Shown piece by piece: positions 1-9,580 of a DNA stretch of 64,000 nucleotides. The DNA is from Planococcus koreensis (lineage in GTDB: Bacteria; Bacillota; Bacilli; Bacillales_A; Planococcaceae): the NCBI RefSeq assembly GCF_004761975.1, contig NZ_RQII01000019.1, positions 62,001 through 126,000 on the forward strand, written 5' to 3'. Position 1 is the stretch's first letter. The number at the start of each line of letters is the position of its first letter. The position numbers and the translations under genes are program-made. A model generated the notes under the pieces. The model was given only the letters and a program-made list of their open reading frames with translations. It had not been told where the DNA came from and ran no database searches.

Positions 1-1048
1 TAGGGTGCACCGAGGCAGGAAATCGGACTGTCGACTGCAAGGCAGGCGCAGCGAGATAAGAAGGGCGTGAACTGAGCGTGCCGAGTCCATCGCCGATTGC
101 TGCTTCTGACAAGCCGGTCACAGCGATCAGTTCACCGGCGCAAGCCGACTCAACCGCAGTGAATTTCTCGCCGGTATAGCGGCGAAGTTGGGTCACTTTT
201 TCACTTTTTCCCTGATCTTCCGCGCCATAAGCGATTTCGTCGCGGACTTGCAAGCAGCCGCTCATTATCTTCAAAAACGTTACGCGCTGGCCGGATGTCT
301 CGTGGCGGATTTTGTAGACAAGCGCAGAAAAAGGCAGGTGTGCTTCGTAAGCCGTTGCGGTCAGCTGGTCAAGTAACTCGAAAAACTCCATGACTCCTTG
401 ATCTTTTAAGGCGGATCCGTGGCATCCCGGCATCACTTGCCGTGCGCTGATCAATTTTTTCAAAGCTTCCATCCATACTGCCGGTTCGTATCCGCTGTCC
501 ATGTAGCGTTCAAGCAATTCCTCGTCGCGCTCAGCGATGAATTCAATCAATTCTTCGGACATCACACCGCCTTGAAAAGCTTCGGTCAGGTCGATGGCGT
601 CTGGGCTCAGCGAATTTCGTATTTCCTCCAGCACCCGCTGCTGATCCGCATTTTCACGGTCTGTTTTATTGATGAAAAAGAACGTTGGCACTTTATGCTT
701 CTGCAGCAGCTGCCACACCGTTTCGGTATGGCCTTCGATGCCGTCGATTGCGCTGACGATGAGAATGGCATAATCCATCACTTGGATGGCGCGCTCCATT
801 TCAGGAGAGAAATCGACGTGCCCGGGGGTGTCGATCAAATAATAGGTGGAGCCGTTGAATGAAATCTCCGCCTGGTCAGCAAAAATCGTGATGCCCCGGC
901 GTTTTTCGATTTCGTGGCTGTCGAGAAAAGCATCCTGGTGATCGACGCGCCCGCGCTGGCGGATGCTTTTTGTATTGAACAGCAATTGTTCAGAGAAAGT
1001 GGTTTTTCCGGCGTCGACGTGCGCCAGGATTCCGATGGTTTTGTTCAT
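1..1048 (-). CDS. Tet(M)/EF-G-like ribosomal-protection GTPase, C-terminus cut by window
   Basis: Translating the minus strand from the ATG at 1046-1048 gives about 349 residues that run off the left edge. The N-terminal G domain is complete: AHVDAGKT (G1, residues 9-16), RRGIT in switch I, DTPGHVDF (G3), NKTD (G4) and GSALK (G5), followed by the start of the EF-G-like domain II. This is the layout of the TetM/TetO/TetW family and its chromosomal relatives, which remove tetracycline or act as accessory translocases on the ribosome. Roughly half of the usual 640-660 residue protein is visible. A good ribosome site (AAAGAGGTG) precedes the ATG. Whether it confers resistance cannot be told from this part; many bacilli carry a chromosomal homologue of unproven role. 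Confidence 0.85.
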   Translation of the reverse strand, partial: MNKTIGILAHVDAGKTTFSEQLLFNTKSIRQRGRVDHQDAFLDSHEIEKRRGITIFADQAEISFNGSTYYLIDTPGHVDFSPEMERAIQVMDYAILIVSAIDGIEGHTETVWQLLQKHKVPTFFFINKTDRENADQQRVLEEIRNSLSPDAIDLTEAFQGGVMSEELIEFIAERDEELLERYMDSGYEPAVWMEALKKLISARQVMPGCHGSALKDQGVMEFFELLDQLTATAYEAHLPFSALVYKIRHETSGQRVTFLKIMSGCLQVRDEIAYGAEDQGKSEKVTQLRRYTGEKFTAVESACAGELIAVTGLSEAAIGDGLGTLSSRPSYLAAPALQSTVRFPASVHP

Positions 1049-1120
1049 ATTGCACCTCTTTAAAGTTGGTTCGTTAACATAAGTGTAGCAGACTCGGTGG
1101 AGGGCATAAAAAATAACCGC

Positions 1121-1153
1121 AAAAAAACCTTCCAGGAAAGATTCCGGAAGGTT
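1121..1153 (-). terminator. Rho-independent terminator of the amidase gene
   Basis: Inverted repeat AACCTTCC (1126-1133) / GGAAGGTT (1146-1153). Read on the minus strand the hairpin is followed by a run of T. It lies just beyond the amidase stop codon and separates it from the downstream GTPase gene. Confidence 0.75.
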
Positions 1154-1160
1154 AAAAAGT

Positions 1161-1706
1161 TTATAGGGTTTCGCAGCAGTTGATGGCGAAAGCGATGGCG
1201 GCAGCGCAGCGCCTGCGGTAACCAGCGGATTGCAATAAAGCCAGTTCTTCGCGGTTTGTCATAAAACCGCATTCTATCAGGATAGCTGGCATATGGGTGT
1301 CGCGCAGCACAGCAAAATCCGCTTTTTTCACGCCGCGGTCCCGCCGTTTAACAGACAGGCACAATGCCAGCTGGACCGTTTCCGCAAGCCGTTTGGAGTC
1401 GGCATGCGGCCGGCTGTAGATGAATGTTTCAATGCCGCTCGCGCCAGTGAAACCGGAGCCGGCAGCGTTGGCATGGATCGAAATGAACAAATCGGCGTTT
1501 AGCCGGTTCGCCAGCTGCGTCCGTTCATGGAGCGGCACATCTGCTTCAGGATGGTGGCTGAAAATGACCGTATGGCCATCCAGCAAGAGCCTCTTTTTTA
1601 CTTCATCCGCGACCGCGGAATTAAAGTGGAATTCGCGCAGGCGTCCGTCGGGGGAGCGCTTGCCAGCGGTATTTGGCCCATGGCCGGCATCGATGATAAT
1701 TTTCAA
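1161..1706 (-). CDS. N-acetylmuramoyl-L-alanine amidase (Amidase_3)
   Basis: A 181-residue protein made almost entirely of one Amidase_3 domain. It should cleave the amide bond between N-acetylmuramate and L-alanine of peptidoglycan with a zinc ion. Expected metal and catalytic residues are visible: DAGHG (His8), a Glu in REFHF near residue 25, SIHAN near residue 78 and IECGF near 145. There is no signal peptide and no SH3 or SPOR anchor, so it resembles the compact CwlC-type or phage-lysin-like amidases that act when the mother cell lyses or need another export route. The start is TTG at 1704-1706, placed by AAAGGAGG just upstream; an upstream ATG is lacking. Confidence 0.85.
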   Translation of the reverse strand: MKIIIDAGHGPNTAGKRSPDGRLREFHFNSAVADEVKKRLLLDGHTVIFSHHPEADVPLHERTQLANRLNADLFISIHANAAGSGFTGASGIETFIYSRPHADSKRLAETVQLALCLSVKRRDRGVKKADFAVLRDTHMPAILIECGFMTNREELALLQSAGYRRRCAAAIAFAINCCETL

Positions 1707-1871
1707 GATAAAACCTCCTTTTTCCCTTATATAGGGTCGAGGAGACAGAAAGGGGACAGGAAAACAGTCAATTTGGAAACTTACGTGTTAAAATAGGAGC
1801 AAACCGCCAGAATGATGAAAGAATTTTCAAAAGGCTTTTGGATTTATTGGCGCAAAGGAATGAGGGAGAAC

Positions 1872-2798
1872 ATGGGACAAGTAACAGCAAAACAAGTGAT
1901 GGATACGTTCGAGTTAAAGTTGATCAGCGGCCAGGAAGGCCTCGGCCGCCACATTCCGATCAGCGACATCTCACGGCCAGGGCTGGAGATGGCGGGCTAT
2001 TTTACGCATTACCCGGCAAACAGGGTCCAGCTTTTAGGGAAAACGGAGCTGTCGTTCTTCGCGCTGCTCGAACCGCATGAACGCATCGACCGCATGATGA
2101 AATTATGCACGGACGACACGCCGGCGATTATCGTCGCGCATGAAATGGAAGTGCCGCCGGAGCTGGTTGATGCTTCAAGCAAACGGCATGTGCCGGTTTT
2201 CTCGGCAAAAATGTCAACGACGCGTTTTTCAAGTATCTTGACGAATTACCTGGAAAGCCAGCTCGCTCCAACGACAGCGGTGCACGGTGTGCTGGTCGAT
2301 ATCTACGGCGTCGGTGTGTTGATCACCGGGAAAAGCGGCGTCGGGAAAAGTGAAACAGCGCTGGAGCTTGTGAAAAAAGGCCATCGCCTCGTCGCGGACG
2401 ATTGCGTGGAGATTCACCAAGAAGGTGAGAACACGTTGATCGGGCATCCGCCGAAGCTGATAGAACACCTGCTTGAAATCCGCGGAGTCGGCATCATCGA
2501 CATCATGACGCTTTTCGGAGCAAGCGCAGTGCGCACTTTCAAACGGATTTCACTGGTTATCGACCTGGAGATATGGGATGCGGAAAAAACTTACGACCGG
2601 CTTGGGCTGGAAGAAGAAAAAATGCGCATCATCGATACGGATCTGACGAAACTGACGATTCCTGTCCGCCCAGGGCGAAATTTGTCGGTCATCATCGAAG
2701 TAGCGACGATGAACCATCGATTGAAACGTATGGGCGTCAACGCGGCGGAAGAGTTTTCGAAGCGGCTGGATGACGTGCTTGCAGCAGATAAAAATTAA
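1872..2798 (+). CDS. hprK: HPr kinase/phosphorylase
   Basis: Bifunctional enzyme that phosphorylates HPr and Crh on Ser46 and removes the phosphate, setting carbon catabolite repression through CcpA. From ATG 1872 the product is 308 residues, the usual length. The Walker A motif [14 protein letters not shown] lies near residue 155 and is followed by the VADD and EIRGVGIID signatures. The frame is open back to an ATG at 1812, but a GAGGGAG site directly before 1872 and family alignment (the mature proteins begin near MGQVTAKQV) favour 1872. It is first in a run hprK-lgt-membrane protein-acyltransferase. Its partner Crh is encoded at 18.3 kb and a probable cre site lies at 62.5 kb, so the catabolite-repression loop is represented in the window. 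Confidence 0.95.
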   Translation: MGQVTAKQVMDTFELKLISGQEGLGRHIPISDISRPGLEMAGYFTHYPANRVQLLGKTELSFFALLEPHERIDRMMKLCTDDTPAIIVAHEMEVPPELVDASSKRHVPVFSAKMSTTRFSSILTNYLESQLAPTTAVHGVLVDIYGVGVLITGKSGVGKSETALELVKKGHRLVADDCVEIHQEGENTLIGHPPKLIEHLLEIRGVGIIDIMTLFGASAVRTFKRISLVIDLEIWDAEKTYDRLGLEEEKMRIIDTDLTKLTIPVRPGRNLSVIIEVATMNHRLKRMGVNAAEEFSKRLDDVLAADKN

Positions 2799-2819
2799 CG
2801 GAATGGGTAGGTGCAAGGG

Positions 2820-3632
2820 ATGTTTTCAATTTTAGCTTCAATAGATCCGATCGCGTTCGCGCTTGGTCCGATCGAAGTCCGCTGGTATGGCGTCATCATC
2901 GCAGCAGGCATTGTCATCGCATTTTTGGTCGGCCAGCGTGAAATGGTCAAGCGGGGGCTTCACCCGGATTTTCTGACGGATCTGTTGATTTGGGCGGTGC
3001 CGCTGGCAATTGTAGGCGCCCGCATTTATTACGTCATGTTCGAATGGGAAAATTACAAAGACAATCCCGCTGAAGTCTTCGCAATCTGGAATGGCGGAAT
3101 CGCCATCCACGGAGCGCTCATCGCTTCGGTGATTGTCGCTTATATTTTCACGAAACGCCGCAATACACCTTTTTTGAAGGTGGCGGATATTTTGGCCCCG
3201 AGCATTTTGATCGGCCAGGCAGTGGGCCGCTGGGGGAATTTCATCAACCAGGAAGCGCATGGCGGTGAAGTGTCCCGCAGTTTCTTGGAGAATTTGGCCA
3301 TTCCTGATTGGATCATCAATCAAATGTACATAGATGGCGTTTACTACCATCCGACTTTCTTGTATGAATCGTTATGGAGCTTAGTGGGGATCATCATTCT
3401 GCTGTTGCTGCGCCGGGTCAATCTGGTGCGCGGCGAAATGTTTTTCTTCTATATGATCTGGTATTCCGTTGGGCGCTTCTTTATCGAAGGCATGCGGACA
3501 GACAGCTTATATGTCATTGGCGAACTGCGGGCGGCCCAATTGGTGTCAGTTGCGGCCATCGTCATCGGTGTTGCCTTTATCGTTTATCGCCGAGTGAAAC
3601 TAAAAAATCCTCCACATTATTTGGATAAATAG
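2820..3632 (+). CDS. lgt: Prolipoprotein diacylglyceryl transferase
   Basis: Integral membrane enzyme that moves diacylglycerol from phosphatidylglycerol to the lipobox cysteine of prolipoproteins. It is about 270 residues with seven hydrophobic segments, and shows the Lgt signature GRWGNFINQEAHGG near residue 140 and the HPTFLYES motif near 180. GTG at 2811 is an alternative start, but AGGTG at 2809-2813 is well spaced for ATG 2820. It follows hprK by 21 bp, as in B. subtilis. A substrate candidate in this window is the small lipoprotein at 51.6 kb. Confidence 0.95.
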   Translation: MFSILASIDPIAFALGPIEVRWYGVIIAAGIVIAFLVGQREMVKRGLHPDFLTDLLIWAVPLAIVGARIYYVMFEWENYKDNPAEVFAIWNGGIAIHGALIASVIVAYIFTKRRNTPFLKVADILAPSILIGQAVGRWGNFINQEAHGGEVSRSFLENLAIPDWIINQMYIDGVYYHPTFLYESLWSLVGIIILLLLRRVNLVRGEMFFFYMIWYSVGRFFIEGMRTDSLYVIGELRAAQLVSVAAIVIGVAFIVYRRVKLKNPPHYLDK

Positions 3633-3646
3633 AAAGAAGAGATCGA

Positions 3647-4582
3647 ATGCAGACATTGAAAAAAGGCTTTATCGCCGGCCTGAAAACCACTTGGTCCTTG
3701 GGGAAGATCATCTTCCCGATTACGCTTTTGGTGACGATGCTGCAATTCACGCCGGTGCTGCCGTTCATCATTGATTTGGTCGCGCCGCTCATGGGCCTTT
3801 TCGGCCTCAGTGGCGACGCTGCCATTCCGCTTGTGCTGGGCAATGCGTTGAACCTGTATGCGGGGATTGCCGGTATTTTGTCATTAGAACTGACGGTCAA
3901 GGAAGTTTTCATCCTGGCGGTCATGCTGTCATTTTCACATAATATTTTTATCGAAACCGGTGTGGCGCTGAAAGTCGGTGTTAAATTATGGGTGGTGCTG
4001 ACAGTGCGCTTCGGTTTGGCGGCTTTGTCGGGAATCGTCATCAACCTTTTCTGGAAAGGCGGCGGGGAAACCGCGCAATACGGTTTTGCGCCTCCAGCTG
4101 CGGCAACGCCGGAAGGATGGGGAGGCATTTTCCTCTTGGGGCTTGAAAAAGCGTCGTTTGGTGTATTGCAGCTGGCGCTGATCGTCATTCCATTGATGAT
4201 CATGATCCAGGTCTTGAAAGATAAGCATTATTTGCAGCGTATTTCGGAAGCCATGGGACCGCTGACACGGCTTTTGGGTGTTCAGAAGAACGCTTCAGTC
4301 ACATTGGCGTCAGGCCTCGTTTTCGGCTTGGCGATGGGTGCTGGAGTGATGATCCAAGCGGTTCAGGAAGACGGCGTCAGCCGCAAAGATGCAACACTTG
4401 TGTTCATATTCCTGGTCGCTTGCCACGCCATTGTAGAAGATACACTGATTTTCATCCCGCTTGGCATTCCGATTTGGCCGTTATTGGCGATTCGGGTAGC
4501 GACCGCGCTGATCCTGACCATCTTCATCTCTTATTTATGGAGACGGGCAGAACAAAACCAAAAAGGGGCGGTATCCACATGA
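3647..4582 (+). CDS. Nucleoside-recognition (Gate domain) membrane protein, YvoD-like
   Basis: A 311-residue polytopic protein with at least eight hydrophobic segments and two Gate (nucleoside recognition, SpoIIM/YvoD-type) halves: one around residues 15-120 and a second around 170-300 containing the sequence ACHAIVEDT. Relatives include YvoD and the spore-maturation proteins; the transported solute is unknown. The position after lgt matches yvoD in B. subtilis. Its stop overlaps the ATG of a 17-codon ORF at 4579, which links it to the acyltransferase downstream. Confidence 0.8.
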   Translation: MQTLKKGFIAGLKTTWSLGKIIFPITLLVTMLQFTPVLPFIIDLVAPLMGLFGLSGDAAIPLVLGNALNLYAGIAGILSLELTVKEVFILAVMLSFSHNIFIETGVALKVGVKLWVVLTVRFGLAALSGIVINLFWKGGGETAQYGFAPPAAATPEGWGGIFLLGLEKASFGVLQLALIVIPLMIMIQVLKDKHYLQRISEAMGPLTRLLGVQKNASVTLASGLVFGLAMGAGVMIQAVQEDGVSRKDATLVFIFLVACHAIVEDTLIFIPLGIPIWPLLAIRVATALILTIFISYLWRRAEQNQKGAVST

Positions 4583-4632
4583 CCAATTTAGTTGACAATT
4601 CCCGGGCACGCGCAAAGAAAGCAAGCCGATGA
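4579..4632 (+). CDS. 17-codon ORF coupling the two flanking genes
   Basis: ATG at 4579 overlaps the TGA of the upstream gene as ATGA. The ORF (MTNLVDNSRARAKKASR) ends in a TGA that again overlaps the next ATG as ATGA at 4629. No family is recognised. In B. subtilis this slot holds ppaX, the pyrophosphatase that works with HprK; here ppaX is absent. The ORF may be a coupling device or what is left after a deletion. The reading frame is visible; translation is inferred. Confidence 0.4.
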   Translation: MTNLVDNSRARAKKASR

Positions 4633-5144
4633 GAAAAACGGAGCGCCATTTTGTCGACGGGCCCAATTCGCTTTGGCATATCTACAAGACCGTGCCGTTC
4701 TGGAAAGTCGCGAAGAATTTTCTTATTATCCAAACAGCGCGCTACACGCCGTTTTTGCCGCTGAAGAATTGGCTGTACAAAAAATTTCTGCACATGGAGA
4801 TCGGCGAACATACATCTTTTGCGCTGATGGTGATGCCCGATGTCATGTTTCCCGAAAAAATCAAAATCGGAAGAAATTCAGTGATCGGCTATAATACCAC
4901 CATTCTGGCACATGAATACTTGATTAAAGAATACCGTTTGGGGGAAGTAATAATAGGAGACGAAGTGCTCATCGGAGCCAATAGCACGATTTTGCCTGGT
5001 GTGGAAATCGGCGACGGCGCGATCGTTTCAGCCGCGACACTGGTCCATAAAGATGTGCCTTCCGGCGCTTTTGTCGGCGGCAATCCCATGAAAATCATTT
5101 ATACAGCTGAACAAATGGCCCTGCGCCAACAACCAGAATCCTGA
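4629..5144 (+). CDS. Left-handed beta-helix acyltransferase, YvoF-like
   Basis: A 171-residue protein of the hexapeptide-repeat O-acetyltransferase family (NodL/LacA/YvoF type). Repeats such as IKIGRNSVIGYNTTI, VIIGDEVLIGANSTI and VEIGDGAIVSAATLV run from about residue 85 to 150 and end with GNPMKII, the usual C-terminal loop after the acetyl-CoA site. The acceptor is unknown, a cell-wall or surface sugar being the common case. It closes the hprK cluster, as yvoF does in B. subtilis, and its stop codon is built into a terminator hairpin. Confidence 0.85.
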   Translation: MRKTERHFVDGPNSLWHIYKTVPFWKVAKNFLIIQTARYTPFLPLKNWLYKKFLHMEIGEHTSFALMVMPDVMFPEKIKIGRNSVIGYNTTILAHEYLIKEYRLGEVIIGDEVLIGANSTILPGVEIGDGAIVSAATLVHKDVPSGAFVGGNPMKIIYTAEQMALRQQPES

Positions 5145-5170
5145 TAGCCAGTGTGCTTTCAGGATTTTTT
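5137..5170 (+). terminator. Terminator of the hprK cluster
   Basis: AATCCTGA (5137-5144, containing the acyltransferase stop) pairs with TCAGGATT (5159-5166), followed by a T run. Confidence 0.8.
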
Positions 5171-5179
5171 GCTAAATCC

Positions 5180-5209
5180 TTGACGGCTGAAAGCGAAATA
5201 AGATAAAAT
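5180..5209 (+). promoter_or_regulatory. Candidate sigma-A promoter of the his operon
   Basis: TTGACG at 5180-5185 and TAAAAT at 5204-5209 with an 18-base spacer. The leader to hisZ is only about 60 bases, too short for a T-box, and no attenuator or His-codon run is seen in it. Confidence 0.6.
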
Positions 5210-5277
5210 AGCACTACTTCATCTCTCTACCTCATTAGCGAACTAAAGCGTTATATCCAAAAATAGGAAGTGATTAA

Positions 5278-6441
5278 ATGGCAATCCAAATGTTCGAAAA
5301 ACCGTTAGGCATGCGCGACGACTTTCCGTTTATCGCAAAAAAGAAATCGGCATTGCGTTCAAAAGGGACGGCTATTATGGAACAAGCAGGCTACGATATG
5401 CTCCAGACGCCGACTTTGGAATACTACGAAACCATCGGCAAGATCTCAGCGATCCCTGATAATGCACTTTTCAAGCTGCTTGACAGCCAAGGCGAAACCT
5501 TGGTGCTGCGTCCGGACATGACGTCACCGATAGCACGGGTGGCGGCGTCGAAACTATTGAAAGAAAAAATGCCGGTCCGGCTCGGCTATTATTCAAATGT
5601 ATTCCGCGCCCAGAAACGCGAAGGCGGCCGTCCGGCGGAATTTGAACAAATGGGCGTCGAGCTGATTGGAGACGATTCCCTTTACGCAGATGCAGAAGTT
5701 ATCATTCTGGCCTCTACGATACTAAAGGAGTTGAATGTTGAATCTGGCCGGGTCGTCATCGGCAACACCCAATTATTGCATTTGATCTTGCAAGATTTCG
5801 GTCTCGACAGCGGACAGATCGAAGCGATCCGTGAAGCGCTCGTATCCAAAAACAACGTCGGTTTTGACGAACTGGCGGATTACATGGATATGGACCCAGC
5901 AAAAACCGGCGCATTCAAAAAATTGATGGCAACGTCTTCTTTGGAAGATTGGAGGCCGTACATCGATTCCGCAAATGCCCAGCAAACGGCTTTATACGAA
6001 GACATGCTAAAGCTGGAACAGATTATCGCACGCAACGGCTTATCAGAAGCCATCACATACGATTTGTCATTTATCAGCCACATGACATACTACACCGGGC
6101 TGGTGTTTGAATTCTACGGAGCCGGAAGCGGATTTCCGCTTGGCAATGGCGGCCGTTACGACGGGTTGATGCAGCAATTCGGCATGCAGGTCGGCGCAAC
6201 AGGATTCGGCCTTCGGATTGACCGGCTATTGGAGGCGGCAACAGGAAGCGCTGAAGACGACCGGCATACGCTGATTTTATTCGATGAACAATCAGAAGAA
6301 CAGGCACATCAGGAAGCGCAAGAGCTTCGTGCGCAAGGAGCTCGGGCAACGCTGCAATATGGGCCGGCTGTGCGGGATACGAAAAGTTTCTGTGCGCTGT
6401 TCAGTGAAGTTAGAAATTTAGGAGGCGCTTTGAATGGATGA
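5278..6441 (+). CDS. hisZ: ATP phosphoribosyltransferase regulatory subunit
   Basis: A class II histidyl-tRNA-synthetase paralogue without tRNA-charging function. With the short HisG it forms the hetero-octameric ATP phosphoribosyltransferase and confers histidine feedback control. The product is 387 residues. Class II core motifs are visible: motif 2 [20 protein letters not shown] near residue 105 and the histidine-site-like [10 protein letters not shown] near residue 290. ATG 5278 has AGGAAGTG upstream. It is the first gene of the operon and overlaps hisG by 8 bases. Confidence 0.95.
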   Translation: MAIQMFEKPLGMRDDFPFIAKKKSALRSKGTAIMEQAGYDMLQTPTLEYYETIGKISAIPDNALFKLLDSQGETLVLRPDMTSPIARVAASKLLKEKMPVRLGYYSNVFRAQKREGGRPAEFEQMGVELIGDDSLYADAEVIILASTILKELNVESGRVVIGNTQLLHLILQDFGLDSGQIEAIREALVSKNNVGFDELADYMDMDPAKTGAFKKLMATSSLEDWRPYIDSANAQQTALYEDMLKLEQIIARNGLSEAITYDLSFISHMTYYTGLVFEFYGAGSGFPLGNGGRYDGLMQQFGMQVGATGFGLRIDRLLEAATGSAEDDRHTLILFDEQSEEQAHQEAQELRAQGARATLQYGPAVRDTKSFCALFSEVRNLGGALNG

Positions 6442-7060
6442 ATTGACGATTGCCATGCCAAAAGGCCGTATATTCGAAGAAGCTTACGAATTGCTGCTGA
6501 AGGCGGGTTACGATTTGCCGAAAGAAATTGACGATTCGCGCAAGCTCATCGTAGAGGCGCCGAACGAACGGATCCGTTTTATCCTGGCGAAGCCGATGGA
6601 CGTGCCTGTCTATGTTGAACACGGTGTCGCTGATGTCGGCATTGCCGGCAAAGACGTTTTGCTAGAACTCGACCGCTCGGTGCATGAATTGCTCGACCTC
6701 GGCATCAGCCGCTGTTATATTGCGACAGCCGGGCTGCCGAATACGGAAATGAATGCAGTGACGCCGCGAATTGCGACGAAATACCCGAAAATTGCCTCCC
6801 GTTTTTACCGCGGCAAAGGCGAGCAAGTGGAAATCATTGAGTTGAATGGCTCGATTGAACTGGCTCCGATGATCGGCCTTGCAGACCGCATCGTCGACAT
6901 CGTTTCAACAGGCAAAACCTTAAAGGAAAATGGCCTGGTCGAATATGAAGAAATTGTAGATATCACATCACGATTGATCGCTAACCCTGTCAGCTACCGG
7001 TTGAAGCAAGAACGCATCCGCGAACTTGTCGGCAAGCTGAGGGAGCAGGTGCGCACATGA
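6434..7060 (+). CDS. hisG: ATP phosphoribosyltransferase, short form
   Basis: Catalyses the first step of histidine synthesis, ATP plus PRPP to phosphoribosyl-ATP. At 208 residues it is the short HisG that lacks the C-terminal regulatory domain and needs HisZ. The family motifs GIAGKDVL near residue 74 and [14 protein letters not shown] near residue 152 (PRPP loop) are present. AGGAGG precedes ATG 6434. It overlaps hisZ by 8 bases, and its TGA overlaps the hisD ATG. Confidence 0.97.
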   Translation: MDELTIAMPKGRIFEEAYELLLKAGYDLPKEIDDSRKLIVEAPNERIRFILAKPMDVPVYVEHGVADVGIAGKDVLLELDRSVHELLDLGISRCYIATAGLPNTEMNAVTPRIATKYPKIASRFYRGKGEQVEIIELNGSIELAPMIGLADRIVDIVSTGKTLKENGLVEYEEIVDITSRLIANPVSYRLKQERIRELVGKLREQVRT

Positions 7061-8337
7061 AGAAAGAACAGCTGAAATCCGGCATTTCCATCCGGCGTTC
7101 GCTTGCTGAAGCCAGTGCAGAGCAGCTGGCTGCGGTAAAAAGCATCATCGCGGCCGTTCAGCAGGAAGGCGACGCAGCATTAACCCGCTTCACTGAAAAA
7201 TGGGACGGCGTGAAAGTCGAAAATCTGCGCGTCGGCGAAGAGGAAATCGCAGAAGCGGTAAGCCGCTTTGAACCGCAGCTGCTGGAAGATTTAACGGAAG
7301 CGGCGGACAATATCCGCACCTACCACGAATACCAGCGCCAGCAAGGCTATACGCATACCAACGACGACGGCTCTTACGTAGCACAGCGTGTAACGGCCAT
7401 TCCATCCGCGGGGCTTTATGTTCCTGGCGGCACAGCCGCTTATCCGTCTTCAGTGCTGATGAACGTCATCCCGGCACAAGTCGCAGGCGTCAAGCGCATC
7501 GTTCTGGTGTCGCCGCCTGGCAAAGACGGCAAGCTGTCGGACGGCGTACTCGCCGCAGCACATATTCTTGGAATTGAAGAAATCTATAAAGTCGGAGGCG
7601 CCCAAGCGGTTGCTGCACTGGCATACGGTACCGAGTCGATCCGGCCGGTCGACAAAATCACTGGGCCGGGGAACGTCTTCGTCGCATTGGCGAAACGGGA
7701 AGTGTTCGGCGAAGTCGCAATCGACATGATTGCGGGACCAAGCGAAATCACCGTTATCGCAGACGACACGGCATTTGCCGATGAAATCGCGGCGGATTTA
7801 TTGTCCCAGGCAGAGCACGATCCCATGGCGACAGCGGTGCTGTTGACGACCAGCGAAGACTTGGCGGATGCCGTTTCGGCGGAAGTCGAGAAGCAGCTGC
7901 AAAGTTTGCCGCGGCAAGCGATTGCGGCGAAGGCGATTGCAGACCATGGCGTCATTTACATCGGTGAAACGATGGAACGCCTGATCGAAGCCGCCAATGA
8001 ACTGGCGCCGGAGCATCTTGAAATCATGGCGGATGACGCGGAAAAAATCGCGGACCGCATCGAAAATGCCGGCGCGATTTTCATCGGGCGTTTTTCATCC
8101 GAACCGATCGGTGATTATTTTGCCGGAGCGAACCACGTCCTGCCGACCAATAGCACAGCCCGCTTTTCGAGTGCGCTGTCGGTCTATGATTTTATGAAAC
8201 GCACAAGCATCATCTATTACAGCGAGCAAGCGTGGCAAAACAACGAAGCGAAAATTGCGCGGCTGGCCCGCCTTGAAGGACTCGAAGGGCACGCACGCGC
8301 AGTAGAATCGCGTTCATGGAAAAAGGAGAATCGATGA
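7057..8337 (+). CDS. hisD: Histidinol dehydrogenase
   Basis: Zinc-dependent NAD enzyme for the last two steps, L-histidinol to L-histidine. It has 426 residues, normal for the family. Motifs visible: [14 protein letters not shown] near residue 120, [15 protein letters not shown] near 178, DMIAGPSEI near 225, QAEHDP near 252 with the zinc/catalytic glutamate and histidine, and GANHVLPT near 352. It is coupled to hisG and to hisB by ATGA overlaps. Confidence 0.97.
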   Translation: MKKEQLKSGISIRRSLAEASAEQLAAVKSIIAAVQQEGDAALTRFTEKWDGVKVENLRVGEEEIAEAVSRFEPQLLEDLTEAADNIRTYHEYQRQQGYTHTNDDGSYVAQRVTAIPSAGLYVPGGTAAYPSSVLMNVIPAQVAGVKRIVLVSPPGKDGKLSDGVLAAAHILGIEEIYKVGGAQAVAALAYGTESIRPVDKITGPGNVFVALAKREVFGEVAIDMIAGPSEITVIADDTAFADEIAADLLSQAEHDPMATAVLLTTSEDLADAVSAEVEKQLQSLPRQAIAAKAIADHGVIYIGETMERLIEAANELAPEHLEIMADDAEKIADRIENAGAIFIGRFSSEPIGDYFAGANHVLPTNSTARFSSALSVYDFMKRTSIIYYSEQAWQNNEAKIARLARLEGLEGHARAVESRSWKKENR

Positions 8338-8924
8338 TGAGAAAAGCAGAAATCAACCGCAATACAAATGAAACGAAAATTGCTGTCGCGTTTTCATTGG
8401 ACGGAGAAGGCCAGGCGGACATCGCTACTGGCGTCCCGTTCATGGACCATATGCTGGACCTTTTCATCAAGCATGGCCAGTTTGACGGCAGCATAAAAGC
8501 TGACGGCGACACGCACATCGACGACCACCACACGACGGAAGACATCGGCATCGTACTCGGGCAGGCGGTCAAAGAAGCGCTTGGCGATAAAAAAGGCATC
8601 CGCCGCTACGGCAATGCGTTTATCCCGATGGATGATGCGCTCGCGCAAGTCGTCATCGATTGCTCGAACCGCCCGCATCTTGAAATGCGGGGGGACATCC
8701 CGAACGCCAAAGTGGGCACGTTCGACACCGAGCTAGTGCGTGAATTCTTATGGAAATTCGCACTCGAGTCACGCATGAACGTCCATGTCATCATCCATTA
8801 CGGCCAAAATACGCATCACATCATCGAAGCTGTATTCAAGGCATTGGCCCGTGCACTCGACGAAGCGACGAGCATCGACCCGCGTGTGAAAGGCGTGCCA
8901 TCCACAAAGGGGCTGTTGACATGA
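8334..8924 (+). CDS. hisB: Imidazoleglycerol-phosphate dehydratase
   Basis: Dehydrates imidazoleglycerol phosphate using two manganese ions. It is the monofunctional dehydratase of about 196 residues, without the N-terminal histidinol phosphatase of enteric HisB. The metal motifs DHHTTEDIG near residue 66 and HHIIEAVFKALARAL near 163 are present. The ORF extends to 8316, but ATG 8334 forms an ATGA with the hisD stop and lies behind GGAG; ATG 8337 is the next choice. Confidence 0.95.
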   Translation: MMRKAEINRNTNETKIAVAFSLDGEGQADIATGVPFMDHMLDLFIKHGQFDGSIKADGDTHIDDHHTTEDIGIVLGQAVKEALGDKKGIRRYGNAFIPMDDALAQVVIDCSNRPHLEMRGDIPNAKVGTFDTELVREFLWKFALESRMNVHVIIHYGQNTHHIIEAVFKALARALDEATSIDPRVKGVPSTKGLLT

Positions 8925-9580
8925 TCATCGGCATCATCGATTACGGCATGGGCAATCTGTTCAGTGTTGAACAGGCATTGAAAAAACTCGATTGCACCGT
9001 CATCTTGTCGGATGACCCGGCCATTCTGCTGGAAGCGGAAGCGATTATCCTGCCCGGCGTCGGGGCATTCCCGGACGCTATGGACTTGCTGGAGCAAAAA
9101 GAGCTTGCGGGCTTTATCCGCTCTTTGCCAGACCGCGGCATCCCGCTTCTGGGCATCTGCCTAGGGATGCAGCTTTTGTATGAAGACAGTTCAGAAGTGC
9201 GCCAAACGACAGGTTTGGGACTTTTAAAAGGCGATATCCGCCGTTTCAATTTTGAAAAAGGCACGCAGCGGATTCCGCATATGGGCTGGAACCGCCTGGA
9301 ATTCTCGCGTTTGCCGTATTGGCTGGATGAGCTGCAAGTGGATACGCATGTTTATTTTGTGCATTCATTTCTCGCGCTCAACACGGATCCGAACGAGGTA
9401 TTCGCCACGGCAAGCTATGGCAATGTCGACGTACCGGGCGTAGTCGGTACAGGATTGATCACGGGCATGCAATTCCATCCCGAAAAATCCGGCGATTTCG
9501 GCCATCATTTATTAGAGCAATGGATTGCGAATGTCAGGAGGAACCCAGATGAGCAAGTTTCAAATCTATCCCGCGATTGA
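8921..9580 (+). CDS. hisH: Imidazole glycerol phosphate synthase, glutamine amidotransferase subunit
   Basis: Class I glutaminase that feeds ammonia to HisF. The 219-residue product starts MIIGIIDYGMGN. The nucleophile elbow LGICLGMQLLYE (Cys near residue 81) and the catalytic pair in MQFHPEKSG near residue 185 are visible. An open frame extends upstream into hisB, but ATG 8921 overlaps the hisB TGA and matches the family N-terminus. Confidence 0.96.
   Translation: MIIGIIDYGMGNLFSVEQALKKLDCTVILSDDPAILLEAEAIILPGVGAFPDAMDLLEQKELAGFIRSLPDRGIPLLGICLGMQLLYEDSSEVRQTTGLGLLKGDIRRFNFEKGTQRIPHMGWNRLEFSRLPYWLDELQVDTHVYFVHSFLALNTDPNEVFATASYGNVDVPGVVGTGLITGMQFHPEKSGDFGHHLLEQWIANVRRNPDEQVSNLSRD

Noticed and set aside
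2838-3350. 170-codon ORF antisense to lgt
   Set aside because: Shadow ORF from GC codon bias; no motifs.
5215-5277. T-box or His attenuator before hisZ
   Set aside because: The leader is about 60 bases with no T-box motif, His codons or terminator.
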